In this document: positions 1 to 10,926 of the stretch, piece by piece
Layout: the number at the start of each line of letters is the position of its first letter
Numbering within the stretch: position 1 is the stretch's first letter
NCBI GenBank assembly: GCA_003586115.2
Contig: QVOM02000103.1
Coordinates: 7,594,349-7,658,348, forward strand
DNA from: Salvator merianae
Taxonomy: Eukaryota > Chordata > Lepidosauria > Squamata > Teiidae
Reading direction: 5' to 3'
Length of the DNA: 64,000 nt
The notes under the pieces: generated by a model
The model's input: the letters and a program-made list of their open reading frames with translations, nothing else
Databases searched by the model: none
Told to the model about the DNA's origin: nothing
Program-made: the position numbers and the translations under genes

Positions 1-1150
1 TTTATTGTTAGCCCTTGAGAGTTCATGGTGTAAAGAACCATTAAAAAAGAAAAGAAGAAGAAGAAAGACCAAGATCTGATAGACTTAATGCAAGGAGCTT
101 GTCTGCATCTGTTTATGTGAAAGCCCTGGGGTTCGCTTACGCTTGCAGGTGTGATTTTTATAAAGTGAGATGAACACTAATTTAAGTCATTAATTTGTGT
201 TGATTCTTGGCAAACAGCACCATGGTGTCTAATCTCACTGTGCTGAAAACCTGGCAGTTGCTAAACAGTGTCCAAATGAGATTCTCAATCTCTCCAGTCA
301 GACACCCTCCAGCTTTCAGTGCTGTGACAAAGCTAAGGATGAGGGGAGAATGATGCTACTTATTAGTAAAATAACAGCTAACAGACCTGTTTAGAAACAA
401 AGACTTATGAATGTAAGGCAGGAACTATTTTTCTTCAATGCTTCATAAAATCTTGACGTTATGAACATATACAATACTTGCTAATGATAAAATGCTGCAC
501 TAATTTTATCTTCATGTTTGCAGTGCTCAGTAGCACTGGTTGCAAAATGAACATGTATAGATTTCACATTTTTATACCAAGGGAAGAAAGGAGGTGCAAT
601 GTGGTGGGATGAAGAAGGAGAATGACACTTGGGACAAGGGGGGCAATCTAATATTGGTGCATTTTCCATATATTTTGCCCACCCTGCTGTTTGAATCTCT
701 ATGTAATAAAATTCTGTCCTCTGTTGACTGGGGAGCAATGAACAGAGCTTGCTTCCTGTCAGGAATCTATGGGCATGCAGGGTGGCGAGTTTGGCGAAGG
801 CCAGACCTAGTGGTATCCGTGTTTGCAAAATCATCTCACAACTCTTGCTTCAGAGACGGGTGGTTCTCCGGGTGGAGGAAGTAGTGTCTGGACTTGAAGG
901 TCAAAGGGCTGAAAGGATTCTCTTCTGGAACTCCATATCCGTAGGTAGCAAATATTTGTTTAATAAATATGGACCACAATTGTTAGCAGGTCTGGTGGAT
1001 GGCCTGGGAAGTCTGGCTTGCTATTTCAAACACAAATGTCAAGGGTGCATCAGATATTTGCATGGACTGATAGGGTCTATTTATGAGTTGTACAAATCAG
1101 TACTTTCTGGGTTGGGAAGCTGAAGTTGGGGGCCAAACCCTGTTGCTATA
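1..1150. other. unassigned sequence
   Basis: No gene or repeat family was recognised. Short frames on both strands lack domain-like composition and are treated as chance. The stretch is AT-moderate and without simple repeats apart from an A/G-rich run near 47-70. Confidence 0.5.
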
Positions 1151-1159
1151 TTTTGCTAA

Positions 1160-1720
1160 ACTTGGGGTGTGTTCAGATAGCCTATTTTAGTCACTTTACG
1201 AGCACATCTAAGCCAGGGAGTCCATAAAAGCCTTACCTGGAAGTCGCCCTTGGGCCTCTCCACGGCTGCCTGGGTCGACTCCTCCATATTTGGCTTTTCA
1301 GTGTTTTCAAGTCGCCTTGGGGAGCACCTCAACCAATCAGAGCCTTGCACAGGAAGGGAGGGGCTCAAGTGAGCTCTTGGTAACACAGGGAAACTTTTCA
1401 AACTCCCTGCCCTCTGTACATAAAAAAAGACTTTGGTAGTGAGAGTGCCTCGCTGCTAAAGCCCAGTGTGCTTTTTTTAATTACAGAAGGCAGGAGGGTT
1501 GAAAAGTTTCCTGCACCAGCAAATCTCTCCCTCCGCTCTTCTCCCTGCACTGGCAAATTTCTCCCTCCCCTCAATAAAAAGCTTCAGTTCAAATATGAGG
1601 CATCCACTTCCTGCCGATCTGCAAAAGCAGTTTTCATTCAAGTCCTTAACTGCCAGTGTTTTTCTCTTTCCAAAGGAAATGTCTCTGTCTCTGTCCTCTC
1701 CTCCGATTCACTGAAGCATA
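1160..1720 (+). repeat. possible solo-LTR-like sequence
   Basis: Promoter and polyadenylation signals occur in LTR order on the plus strand: a CCAAT box at 1333-1337, a TATA-like ACATAAAAAAA at about 1418, and AATAAA at 1573-1578. Between them lies a short direct repeat with a 34-bp period (CTGCACCAGC at 1511 and CTGCACTGGC at 1545). I could not find TG/CA ends or a target duplication, so the limits and the LTR identity are inference. It could equally be a chance cluster of signals in unique DNA. Confidence 0.25.
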
Positions 1721-2226
1721 GGTGAATGGGAGAATAAGGGACCCACGGAAACCTTGGCAGTTAAGGAGTTAACAACTTGAGAACTGCTTTAGCAGAGAGG
1801 TAGGGAGTGGCCAATCAATGAGCAGCACCTTTTGCAGACTGTGATGTCAGATTGCTGAATCGTCTCATCGGGTAAGTGTGTGTGGAAGACTTTTTTCCTG
1901 TGCACCCAGGAATTATTCACTCCTTTTATGCAGGCGATTTTAAAAATTGCTAGTCTGAGCACAACCTTGGCTTTGAATCTGATAACATGAAAACATCTGC
2001 TGTAGTGATAAATTTAAAGTGTTGCACATGTTCTTCTGGAGCACTGATCACATGTAAGAAAAAAGTAACTCAGAAGCTCTTTATAGGCAGTAGCATGTGA
2101 CCCTCATCTGCTAATCACAACTCTCATCCTCCTTTTCTAATCTAGAATGTTCATGAGAGGGGGAGGGGCAGACCAGCATGTGAATAATCCCTCCTGTGAG
2201 CCATTTCTATGCCTCCTCAAAGGAGC

Positions 2227-2227
<1 letters not shown>
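1721..2227. other. unassigned sequence
   Basis: Nothing recognisable on either strand. Confidence 0.45.
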
Positions 2228-2266
<39 letters not shown>

Positions 2267-2280
2267 TATTTCTTTCTTTC
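2228..2280. repeat. (CTTT)n microsatellite, left block
   Basis: An almost pure CTTT tract of about 53 bp. It directly abuts the 3' end of an antisense CR1 copy; a second CTTT block abuts the other end of that copy. Confidence 0.95.
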
Positions 2281-3026
2281 ATAGAAACATAGAGTTGGAA
2301 GGGACCTCCTGGATCATCAAGTCCAACCCACTGCTCAATGCAGGATTCCCTAAACCATCCCCAATAAATGGCCATCCAGTCTCCACTTGAAGACCTCCAT
2401 CGAAGGGGAACTCACCACCTCCTGTGGCAACCTATTCCACTGGTTGATCGTCCTTACTGTCATAAATTTTTTTCTAACATCTAATCTGAATCTTTTCCCC
2501 TGCAGTTTCATCCCGTTGCTTCTAGTCCTTCCTTGTGCAAGTGAGAACAGGTCTGATCCTTCTTTAGTTTGTGACTGATACCTCTTACAAGCTTGACTCC
2601 TCCACTTTCCTTACAAACCTTTTGCTTTTGTTCTTTACTTCTACTTCTGGTAGCAAGAATATCGTCTGTATTGATTGACTGAGTATTTTTCCTTGACTTT
2701 TTATTTCCCTTCCCCTTTTGTTTTAGTTTAAAGCTCTCCTGATGAGTGAAGCAAGGCGCTTGCCAAATACATTCTTCCCTGTCTTTGTAAGGTGCAGCCC
2801 ATCTCTTGCAAGGAGTCCATCATATAGGTAGTTTTCTCCATGGTTCAGAAATCCAAATCCTTGCCGATAGCACCATTGACGTAGCCAATTGTTCACCTCA
2901 AGAATCCTGTCCCATCTTCTTTTTCCATGACCATCCACAGGAAGGATAGATGAGAAAACTACTTGTGCTCCCAGTTCCTTCAGTTTCTTGCCAAGGTCTT
3001 CGAAGTCGCTGCAGACGGTTGCAAAG
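2281..3026 (-). mobile_element. CR1 LINE, 5'-truncated and internally deleted
   Basis: Antisense CR1. From the left come the CR1 3' end (complement of the usual ATTCTATG tail, then the 3'UTR), the ORF2 C-terminus (about 2345-2570), the ORF1-ORF2 spacer (about 2571-2720) and the ORF1 C-terminus (2723 to about 3026). Compared with the full copy at 6711-10921, the left part matches roughly 10657-10921 and the right part about 7660-8110, so some 2.5 kb of ORF2, including the endonuclease and reverse transcriptase, is missing. The copy sits between two CTTT blocks. Confidence 0.88.
2723..3026 (-). pseudogene. CR1 ORF1 C-terminal fragment (SGNH esterase end)
   Basis: The antisense frame ends in a stretch closely similar to the C-terminus of ORF1 at 7162-7959: it shares the RRWxxILEVNNWL run, the QGFGFL run and the final DGLHLTKTG block that carries the catalytic Asp and His of the SGNH esterase fold. 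The GDS serine block and GTND block of the family are absent because the element is truncated at about 3026, next to CTTT repeats. The piece is therefore a dead fragment; a short second frame here (2898-3146) is produced by the repeat. Confidence 0.85.
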
Positions 3027-3086
<60 letters not shown>

Positions 3087-3125
3087 TTTCTTTCTTTCTT
3101 TCTTTCTTTTTCTTTCTTTCTTTTT
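3027..3125. repeat. (CTTT)n microsatellite, right block
   Basis: About 100 bp of CTTT with a few extra T residues. It creates Lys/Glu-rich or Phe/Leu/Ser-rich frames on the two strands that are not genes. Together with 2228-2280 it looks like one tract split by the CR1 insertion. Confidence 0.95.
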
Positions 3126-4605
3126 ACTGCATGTGGTCACAACCAAATTTATCTTCCTGCTGCCAACTCAAGGGGTGAAAATGTGGTAACCTTGGGCTGA
3201 AATTGTGGTGGACTTCTGGTTCCAGATGCAGTCATGATTCTGGACACATTTTGGGCTTCTGTGGGTAGTGCTAACACAGCAGCATTCCCATGGGTTCCAA
3301 GGAGTTGCCTCAGAGTGCCATGATTTGGACTGTGTGTCTGCACCACTAATCTGGCAGCTCCTTGCAGTAGCCAGAAACTTACCCTTTTAAGGGTGAGCAT
3401 AGTCTGATACTTCTGGGGGACAGAAATGTTTTCACAGGCTGAGGAATATCTAGTTGGAAAAGTGTTTTGGATAGAGATGAACAAAATATTTTGAGCTTGA
3501 AACATTTTCACTCAGAACAGACTATTTCAAGTACTTCGAGCTTAGTAGTTAAGAACCCTTGTAATAAGATCCTGTTTTCAGCTTGACACAAAGTAAGGCT
3601 GCTTGAGTGTTTTGAAATGGAAGGAGGAAATTTTCAATATTTTGGATTTTTTAAAAGAATTAATTATTAAATTGCTTTTCTTTCTTTTTCTTTCTCTTTT
3701 TTTGTCATTTTGCCTTCGATGATCACATTTTTGTGCTGCAGGACAGTTGCAAAAATGAGTCAGTGTAGTCGAGTCATAGGTTGGAGCAGTTTTGGCACCT
3801 TTTAAAAGAATCAAACTGGAGCCATTTTGTCTTCACCTCCATATTCAGAATCCTGTGCAAATTTAGCAGGGTTGGCAGTAAGTATAGTACAAAATATAGA
3901 TTTAGGATGTCAGCACAACAATAGGATAATCAAAGGTTAGACAAGGAATAATATCTCCTATTGAAAAGAAGAGCCTGACTTAACAATTTAACAGTCTGAC
4001 TAGAGTAAGCAAACTTCGGCCATTCTCTCCTTGTACTTGGAGCTGACCAAAGGAACTTCTGCACTCTTTTCCAACATCACAAGCTCCTATGAAACCCTAT
4101 CTATATATAACATCTATAGCTTTTATCCTGAGCTGAAGATACTTTAGTGCCTCACGAGATCCCTTACCAAAGAGAAGGTGGTGACATGTCAACAGTGCCT
4201 GCCGCCTTTGGAGATACTGTTTTCCTATTCTTCTTTTTCAGGGATCTACCAGAGCAAGGATACATGGGTGGTCTGCACAATACCTTGGAGAGATTGTACT
4301 CTCTTTGCCTGAAGCAGTGCAGGTACTTAAGGAGAGATATTTCAAGACAGGTGGCCAGTTTGCTTCACCATGCATTCAAGGCCTTGGATGGTGTAACTGG
4401 TTGCAACCTCATGAATAGTGTTCCAGATCTGTATAGGGCAAGATCTGCATGGGCATAGAGAACAGCAATGCATGCGTGTAGAGAACAGATTTACCCCTGT
4501 TGCTATCTTGATGCCCATCCATCCAGCTCAGGGGCCCCTAGGTGGTACTTCTGGTTTCAAATCTGTTAAAGGACATCATGTAGTTTCTGGACCCTGTTAT
4601 TTAAT
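3126..4605. other. unassigned sequence
   Basis: No recognised gene or repeat. The 120-codon antisense frame at 3149-3511 and the 103-codon frame at 4147-4458 show no conserved motif. A short T/C-rich run lies at 3675-3705. Confidence 0.45.
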
Positions 4606-4609
4606 TTAT

Positions 4610-4822
4610 ATGTAATGTTTACAATTGTTTTTATTGGAGGGGTAACTGGGGGTCTTGATGTTTTGATGTTTTAATATCTTATTATCTTATTGTTTAATGA
4701 TTTCTTGTGTTTTTATCGATGTTTTAATGTGATTTGAACTTGTTGGTAGCCGCCCAGAGCCCAATTCGGGATGGGCGGGATATAAGACTAATAAATAAAT
4801 AAAATTAAAAAAAAAAAAAAAC
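4610..4822 (+). mobile_element. LINE/SINE 3' tail with A-rich end
   Basis: T-rich sequence with repeated GATGTTTTAAT-like blocks leads into the phrase GTAGCCGCCCAGAGCC and then GGGCGGGATATAAG, followed by AATAAATAAATAAA and a run of A. Such a CCGCCC...GGATATAAATAAA tail is, from general knowledge, typical of L2/CR1-L3-type 3' ends and of SINEs that share them. No coding portion is visible, so the family assignment is tentative. Confidence 0.55.
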
Positions 4823-4890
4823 CTGCCTAGAGGTGCCCATGTAGTCAACCAGGAGTTGGAACTGACTCAGTGGTATGTCAGGATTCTAAC
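4823..4890 (+). mobile_element. SINE tail fragment
   Basis: The words GAGGTGCCCATG, AACCAGGAGTTGG and GACTCAGTGGTA recur in the same order in the SINE tail at about 11005-11066. This piece starts right after the poly-A of the upstream tail and has no tRNA-like head. The same words recur more weakly at 52940-53020. Confidence 0.6.
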
Positions 4891-6655
4891 TTCCCAGGAA
4901 GAGAGGTCTGACAAGGACATTAGCCAGGGCACTTTAGGTCTCTGTATTTCATTGTTAGGAGACTTGTGGTGGGTGTCCATTAAATATAGACTCAGGCTTC
5001 CAAATGATTTCTAAAACCATCACCCTGTAAAACTTGCGTGACTGCTGGAACTATGGGTCTAGCATAGGCCACATGCTCCATTGCACTTGGAACATGCTTA
5101 AAACCTCAACCAGGGTGACAACACAAGTGGTTCACTTCCCCCAGCCACAGATCTATGTTGTTTTACCTCGATGGTAGTAAGTCTTTTGATGTTCTCTAGG
5201 ATTTTTCCAATTTGTTTCCTGCTCCCCATCTAGGGCCACCTGTTTCTCTCATCTTAGCAACTGCAGCTTCTCACAACATACACAAGGGCAGTAAAAATGC
5301 ATCTTCTGCGTGCCCCATTATTTGGTACCCCATAGCCTTAGCCTGTTTGGAATATTGTATCTTTCTTCAGGACAAGATCATTTCCATTGTATCTCTCTTG
5401 CTTCCCTCTCCCTTTCTCTTCAGATTTTAGCCTTCTTAAAATTTTATTTCTAGAATGTTTTATTGGCTGTGTCAGTGTCCCTTTGGCTTTTTTCCACAGT
5501 AAAGCTTTGATTAGAAGGAAACACATTCCCCCATTATTTTCCCTGGATTTCAGTCTGACCAGTGAAGTGAGTTTTGTTAAAACTTCAGCCAAGAGCTGCC
5601 TAAAGTGTCACAGGAACACATGTGCTTCAAGTTTCCTCAGATTTGAAGCGCCATCTGAATTCCTACAACACCCCTATTTCTCAAACTCCAGTTAGGGTGC
5701 AGCCTGTTCTTATAGCATTCAAGCAACTGCTGTGTCCCAGTCATTCAGAGGGATCCTGTCAGTCAGGCTGAACATGCCCAATCAAACTCAGTTTATAATT
5801 GTAACTGTAAATTTTATTAATTGATTAGTCCTGAGGACCATATGGCACATAAAAGCAAAGGGGAAAAGTGATAATTTTTTAGAATAAAGACAAAAGGTTA
5901 AATTATATAAGAAATTAAAATACATCATTTGAGTATTTCTTTTAAAACATACAAAATTACACTGAGTGCCTTGGACAGTCATCCCCAGTTTTCTTCAAAT
6001 ATAACCTTGTTTGGCTGCTGCTCTTTTGTTAATAAACTGACTCTGACCTTGTAATATGTTAAGTCATTTTAGTTTTATCATCCTGGCCTTTTAGACCATT
6101 TAACAGAGGCTCCAGAAAAATGTATGTATAATATTGACATTCACAGAGATAGTGTGCTAAGTCCTCCACCATTGGCATTTGACTGATACACAAGCTGTCA
6201 CTATAATCTAAACCCATAAAATAACCAGCCTTCACCATAGTGTCTGTTTGGTCAAATCATAGACAGGATCTGCATGGCACCATCAGACATCATAACTGAG
6301 CCTTGAAGTCAGAGGGTCTATTTGGCCCTGCTTCTGCTTATGCAGTTGATACACCAGTTAAGTGTAGCATCTGCACAGACCTGCATGCAGCCAGCTGGCA
6401 TCCCACTGTTAAAACTCAGTAGAGTACAGTAAACAGCAAGCAGGAATAAGTGCTCACACAGTCCTTTCTCCACTTTTCAAGCACCAGTGCTAGTGCTGCA
6501 GAGGACAGATGCATATCTACTTACTGGGCCATTTCCTGTTTTGGAAGAAATGCCCCCAGCCAGGATCACTGCAGCCAGGGAATGAAGGTTCCCTGGCTGT
6601 AATGTTCATGTAGCCGGAGATGTCTGCAGTCAGCATGAACAGCAAGCCACTGCTT
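4891..6655. other. unassigned sequence
   Basis: No gene recognised. Frames at 5338-5695 and 5788-5982 have no domain-like features. Confidence 0.45.
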
Positions 6656-6659
6656 TGAA

Positions 6660-6710
6660 GAATACTATGCATATGTAGCTCAGTGATAGAGCAAACTGAC
6701 TACAAAACAG
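6660..6710 (+). mobile_element. tRNA-derived SINE head (A box), split by CR1
   Basis: TAGCTCAGTGATAGAGC at 6676-6692 is a tRNA-type A box (pol III promoter). The expected B box is not downstream here but at about 10935-10946 (GGTTTGATACCC), on the far side of the CR1 insertion. Removing 6711-10921 plus one copy of the flanking AACAG restores a continuous tRNA-like head. This is the left piece of that SINE. Confidence 0.82.
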
Positions 6711-6712
6711 GG

Positions 6713-6942
6713 CATTCTGGGAGGCGGCAAAATGTCACTGTGAGTGACGAAGTAGCTGGGAGAAGGTAGCTGGGAGAAAACCACAAGCAAGTGTCTGAGC
6801 TCCAGGCTAATTTGCATATTCTCAGTACATTCTGGGAGGAAGCAGAAAGTCAGTGCGAGTGATGAGGTAACTGGGAGGAAGGTAGCTGGGAGGAAAATGG
6901 CAAGCTGTGCACTTTTTTTTTTTAGAATCTCTAAATTAATTT
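6713..6942 (+). repeat. CR1 5'UTR tandem monomers
   Basis: Two copies of an approximately 115-bp unit, starting CATTCTGGGAGG at 6713 and at 6828. Each contains AGCTGGGAG or AACTGGGAG blocks in tandem. The second ends at a run of T (about 6911-6922). Monomeric 5'UTRs are known in other LINEs, where they act as internal promoters; a promoter role here is inference. Confidence 0.75.
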
Positions 6943-7062
6943 TTTAGTTAAAGAACATCAGAAGTACTCTGTACTGTTTAACAGCTCACAAGAGGACACC
7001 AACCAACTGTAGACAACATAGAGAAAGAGAGAAGCTTTGTAGTCAGCTGCAATGAGTGTAGT

Positions 7063-7959
7063 ATGATGATACTTCTACCAGAAGAGAACCCAAATTACAC
7101 CTGCCACAAATGCAATCTTGTGTCTTTGCTGGAAAGGAAAGTGTGAGAACTTGAGGAGAGAGTGGCTACTTTGAAGCTCATTAGGGAAAAGGAGAACTTC
7201 CTGGACAGAATGGAAGAAGCACTTCAAAACAATCATAGAAAAGACAATCTCAGAGAACCTGTGGAAGCTGAGGAATGGAAGCATGTGACCAAAAGAAGCA
7301 GGAGGATAAGGAGAGAGTCAGCACCTCTACAGTTTGAAAACTGGTACCAGGCTCTCACAGAGGAAAATAATGAGGAAGTTCAGAAAGACTTGGTGTGCAA
7401 TATGAAACCTCTTGAACCGAAAAAAAGAAGAGAAGCTGTGAAGAAGAATAGGAGAGTGGTGGTTATGGGGGATTCCTTATTGAGGAGAACAGAGGCAGCT
7501 GTGTGCAGACCTGACATGACCTCACAAGAAACGTGTTGCCTTCCTGGTGCACAAATCAAAGATGTAACCGACAGGCTGCCAAGACTCTTCAGTCCTACAG
7601 ACTATTACCCATTCCTACTAATACATGTAGGGACAAATGACACCGCAGGAAGGAACTTTGAAGCTATCTGCAGAGACTTTAAAGACCTAGGCAGGAAAGT
7701 GAAGGAACTGGGAGCACAAGTTGTCTTCTCTTCTATCCTCCCAGTGAATGGTCGTGGAACAAGAAGATGGAGCAAGATTCTAGAGGTAAACAACTGGCTA
7801 CACCAATGGTGCTACCAGCAAGGATTTGGATTTCTAGACCATGGATTAAACTACTTATGTGATGGACTCCTTGAAAGAGATGGGCTCCATCTTACAAAGA
7901 CAGGAAAGCACATATTTGGCAGGAGACTTGCTGCACTCATTAGGAGAGCTTTAAACTAG
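7063..7959 (+). pseudogene. CR1 ORF1, SGNH/GDSL esterase-like protein
   Basis: The frame begins at ATG 7063 and is broken by one TGA at 7144-7146; after it about 270 codons are open to the stop at 7959. The N-terminal part has a CHKC cysteine pair and a Leu/Glu-rich, probably coiled-coil, stretch. The esterase domain holds the three expected blocks: VVVMGDSLL (catalytic Ser), IHVGTNDT (Asn of the oxyanion hole) and DGLHLTKTG (Asp and His). In CR1 elements this ORF binds nucleic acid and carries an esterase domain of uncertain role. Position 7162 is a GTG, not an ATG; the first downstream ATG is 7210. Apart from the single TGA, the frame is remarkably well preserved. Confidence 0.9.
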
Positions 7960-8006
7960 GGCAAAAGGGGAAGGGAAATAAAAGCCCAGAGAAAGATAAG
8001 CAGCTA

Positions 8007-8538
8007 ATGAATACAGATAAGGAACTCGCTACCAGAAATGAAAGGAAGAAACAAAGACAAACAGTTTGGAAGGAAACTAGAGGAGTAAGAAACATTTGTT
8101 GCAAACTAAAATGTTTCTATACCAATGCGCAGAGCATGGGAAACAAACAAGGAGAACTGGAAATCCTAGCACAGGAAAATAAATATGACGTCATAGGCAT
8201 AACTGAAACTTGTTGGGATTATACACATGATTGGAACACAGAGCTCGAAGGCTACAACTTATTTTAAAAAAAACAGGCTTAATAAAAGGGGAGGAGGTGT
8301 TGCATTGTATGTAAGGAAAGCATATACCACCACAGAGATTTATCTTTCAGATAATGAAAGCCCTGTAGAAACCGTTTGGGTGAAAATACAAGGAGAGAGC
8401 AACACAAAGGATACTATTGGAGGAATTTATTATAGACCCCCTGGACAAACAGAAGTTATGGATGAACTCTTTATACATCAGATGGCCAAGCTCTCAGGGA
8501 AACACAACTTAGTGATTATGGGAGATTTTAACTATTGA
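8007..8538 (+). pseudogene. CR1 ORF2, apurinic-type endonuclease domain
   Basis: Start of the CR1 polyprotein. The endonuclease signs are a TNAQSM block near the N-terminus, GITETCW (the catalytic Glu region), YYRPPG, and the end block VIMGDFNY. The frame shifts at the A-run near 8266-8275 (frame of 8007-8267 to that of 8227-8538) and then meets TGA at 8536-8538 where the family continues. That TGA could be a CGA-to-TGA change at a CpG. These breaks make the domain non-functional. The enzyme would nick target DNA to prime reverse transcription. Confidence 0.87.
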
Positions 8539-9042
8539 GACATTTGTTGGGAATCTCTCTCAGGCAAAAGTCATGGGTTCAGTAAATTCTTATCTTCTAT
8601 TGCAGATAACTTTATCTGGCAAAAGATGGAAGAAAAAACAAGGGGGTCTGCTATCTTGGACCTAATTCTTACCAGCAGGGAGGAAATGGTTGAGGAAGTA
8701 AGGGTGACTGGGATCCTGGGAGGTAGTGGCCATGCTATCATTGAATTTTGGATAATAAAAGGAGCAAGATCTGAGACGACTCAGACTTCAAGGTTGGATT
8801 TCAGAAGAGCAGATTTTGATGGACTCAGAAGGAGGGTAGGAAGAATCCATTGGCTGGATGTCTTAAAGGACAGAAATGTCCAGGAAGGATGGGAAATTTT
8901 GAGAAAGGAGATTCTAGAGGCACAGTCTTTAACAATTCCTAAAGGAAGAAAGAATGGCAAGCATCTAAGGAGACCAGGGTGGATGAAACCTGAACTTAAT
9001 AACTTGCTAAAAAGAAAAAAAAAGAAATGTTTAGAAAATTGA
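8539..9042 (+). pseudogene. CR1 ORF2, linker between endonuclease and RT
   Basis: The same frame as the end of the endonuclease continues after the TGA, with the late endonuclease blocks SAILDLILTS and GGSGHAIIEF (the catalytic SDH position reads SGH), then a charged linker. It leaves frame in the A-rich run at about 9010-9026, where the reading continues in the frame of the RT segment. The Asp-to-Gly change in the SDH motif is a second reason to consider the nuclease inactive. Confidence 0.82.
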
Positions 9043-10292
9043 AGGAGGGGGACATATCAAAAGAACAATATAATGCAATCTGCAGGAACTGCAGGATAAG
9101 TGTCAGAAAGGCTAATGCTAAAAATGAATTGAGGATTGCAAGAGAGGCCAAAAACAATAAAAAAGGGTTGGGGGGGTATGTCAGAAGCAAAAGAAAAGTC
9201 AAAGAAGCTATAGGACCTTTACAGGATGGGAAAGATGATTTGGTGAAAAACGACATTGAGAAGGCAGAACTTCTGAACTCCTATTTTGTATCTGTTTTCT
9301 CTCAGAAAGAAAATGAAACACCAGTTGGCCTTCACTGTGTTGTTGAGGGAATAAGAGAATCAAGGCTCTGTTTGGACAAGGAGAAGGTGAGGGAACACTT
9401 AGCTAACTTAAATGAATTCAAGTCTCCAGGCCCAGATGAATTACATCCTAGGGTGCTGAAGGAATTAGTGGATATAATTGCTGAACCATTCTCTGTGATA
9501 TTTGAGAACTCATGGAGAACAGGAGAAGTCCCAGAAGATTGGAGAAGGGCAAATGTTGTCCCTATCTTTAAAAAAGGGAAGAAGGCTGACCCAGGTAACT
9601 ACAGGCCTGTGAGCCTGACTTCAATACCAGGCAAGATCCTTGAACAAATTATTAAGCAGCATATATGTGAGCACTTGGATGAGAATACAGTAATTTACCA
9701 GAGCCAACATGGATTTGTAACAAACAAGTCACGCCAGACTACTTTCATTTCCTTTTACAACAAAATTACTGGATGGATCGATCAAGGAAATATCATGGAC
9801 ATAGTATATCTTGACTTTAGGAAAGCATTTGACAAGGTGTCTCATACCATACTTATTGAAAAAATGATCAAATATGGGATTGACAGGACAACTGTTAGGT
9901 GGATCCATAACTGGCTTAATGATTGTACTCAAAGAGTGGTCATAAATGGCTTCACGTCCAATTGGAAGAATGTCTTGAGTGGGGTACAGCAAGGCTCTGT
10001 CTTGGGCCTGGTGCTGTTCAACATTTTTATAAATGATCTGGATGTTGAGGGGATGTTGATCAGACTTGCAGATGACACAAAGCTAGGAGGGGCTGCTAAC
10101 ACTAGGGAGGAGAAGGAGAGGATTCAAAATGATCTGGACAAGCTTGAACAGTGGGCTGAAACTAACAGAATGACAGGTAACAGGGAGAAATGCAAAGTTT
10201 TACAACTGGGTAAGAAAAACGACAATATCCAATACAGAATGGGAGGAATCTCTCTGAGCAGCATACATGTGAAAAGGATCTGGGTGTACTAG
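9027..10292 (+). pseudogene. CR1 ORF2, reverse transcriptase domain
   Basis: An open stretch of about 420 codons with clear LINE RT blocks in order: SPGPDELHPRVLKEL, NYRPVSLTSIPGKILE, VYLDFRKAFDKVSH (first catalytic Asp), GVQQGSVLG, and the catalytic box as LADDTKLGG, where F is more usual than L. It matches CR1 rather than L1 or BovB. The frame is lost at about 10255-10262 and resumes one frame over. The enzyme would copy the element RNA into the genome. This is the best preserved part of ORF2. Confidence 0.92.
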
Positions 10293-10860
10293 TAGATCAC
10301 AGATTAAACATGAGTCAGCAGTGTGATGCAGCTGCAAAGAAGGCAAACACCATCCTGGGGTGTATCAAGAGGAGCATAGAGTCTAGATCACGAGAAGTAA
10401 TTATCCCTCTTTACTCTACCTTGGTCAGACCTCATCTGGAGTATTGTGTCCAGTTCTTGGCACCCCAATTTAAAAAAGACATTGACAAACTAGAACAAGT
10501 TCAGAGAAGGGCGGCCAAAATGGTGAGTGGTCTGCAAACCATGTCCTACGAGGAATGGTTAAAGGATCTAGGAATGTGTAACCTGCAGAAGAGAAGATTG
10601 GGAGGAGACGTGATAGCTGTTTTCAAGTATCTGAAGGGCTGTCACAGTGCAGAAGGATTGTCTCTATTCTCATTTGCACAAGAAGGAAGGACTAGAAACA
10701 ATGGGATGAAACGTCAAGGGAGCAGATACAGGCTAGATACTAGAAAAAAACTTTCTGACTGTAAGGGCAATCAGGAGAGGAGGCGGTGGACTAACCTTCA
10801 CCAGAGGTCTTCAAGGAGAGGCTGGATGGATATCTGTCTGGGATGGTTTAGTGAATCCTG
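10262..10860 (+). pseudogene. CR1 ORF2, C-terminal (thumb) region
   Basis: Continuation of ORF2 in a new frame: the [12 protein letters not shown] block, then [45 protein letters not shown] and [15 protein letters not shown], all characteristic of the CR1 C-terminus. The frame changes again near 10760-10800, before the 3'UTR. Confidence 0.86.
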
Positions 10861-10926
10861 CATTGAGCAAGGCGTTGGACTTGATGACCCTGGAGGTCCC
10901 TTCCAATTCTTTGATTCTATGAACAG

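Larger units (their letters stand above)
6711..10921 (+). mobile_element. near-full-length CR1 LINE
   Basis: About 4.2 kb, running from the 5'UTR monomers through ORF1 (esterase) and ORF2 (endonuclease, reverse transcriptase) to a CR1-type end, TTGATTCTATG. It is flanked by the short direct repeat AACAG (6706-6710 and 10922-10926), which may be a short target duplication or microhomology. The element lies within a SINE. ORF1 carries one in-frame TGA, and ORF2 carries at least one stop and several frameshifts, so the copy cannot be autonomous now. Its limits are sharp because the interrupted SINE supplies an empty-site prediction. Confidence 0.93.

Noticed and set aside
2898..3200. Lys/Glu-rich and Phe/Ser-rich proteins
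   Set aside because: Translations of the CTTT/GAAA microsatellite.
6676..6692. Possible tRNA gene (A box)
   Set aside because: The B box is 4.2 kb away beyond a CR1, the combined sequence does not form a clean tRNA and continues into a SINE tail.
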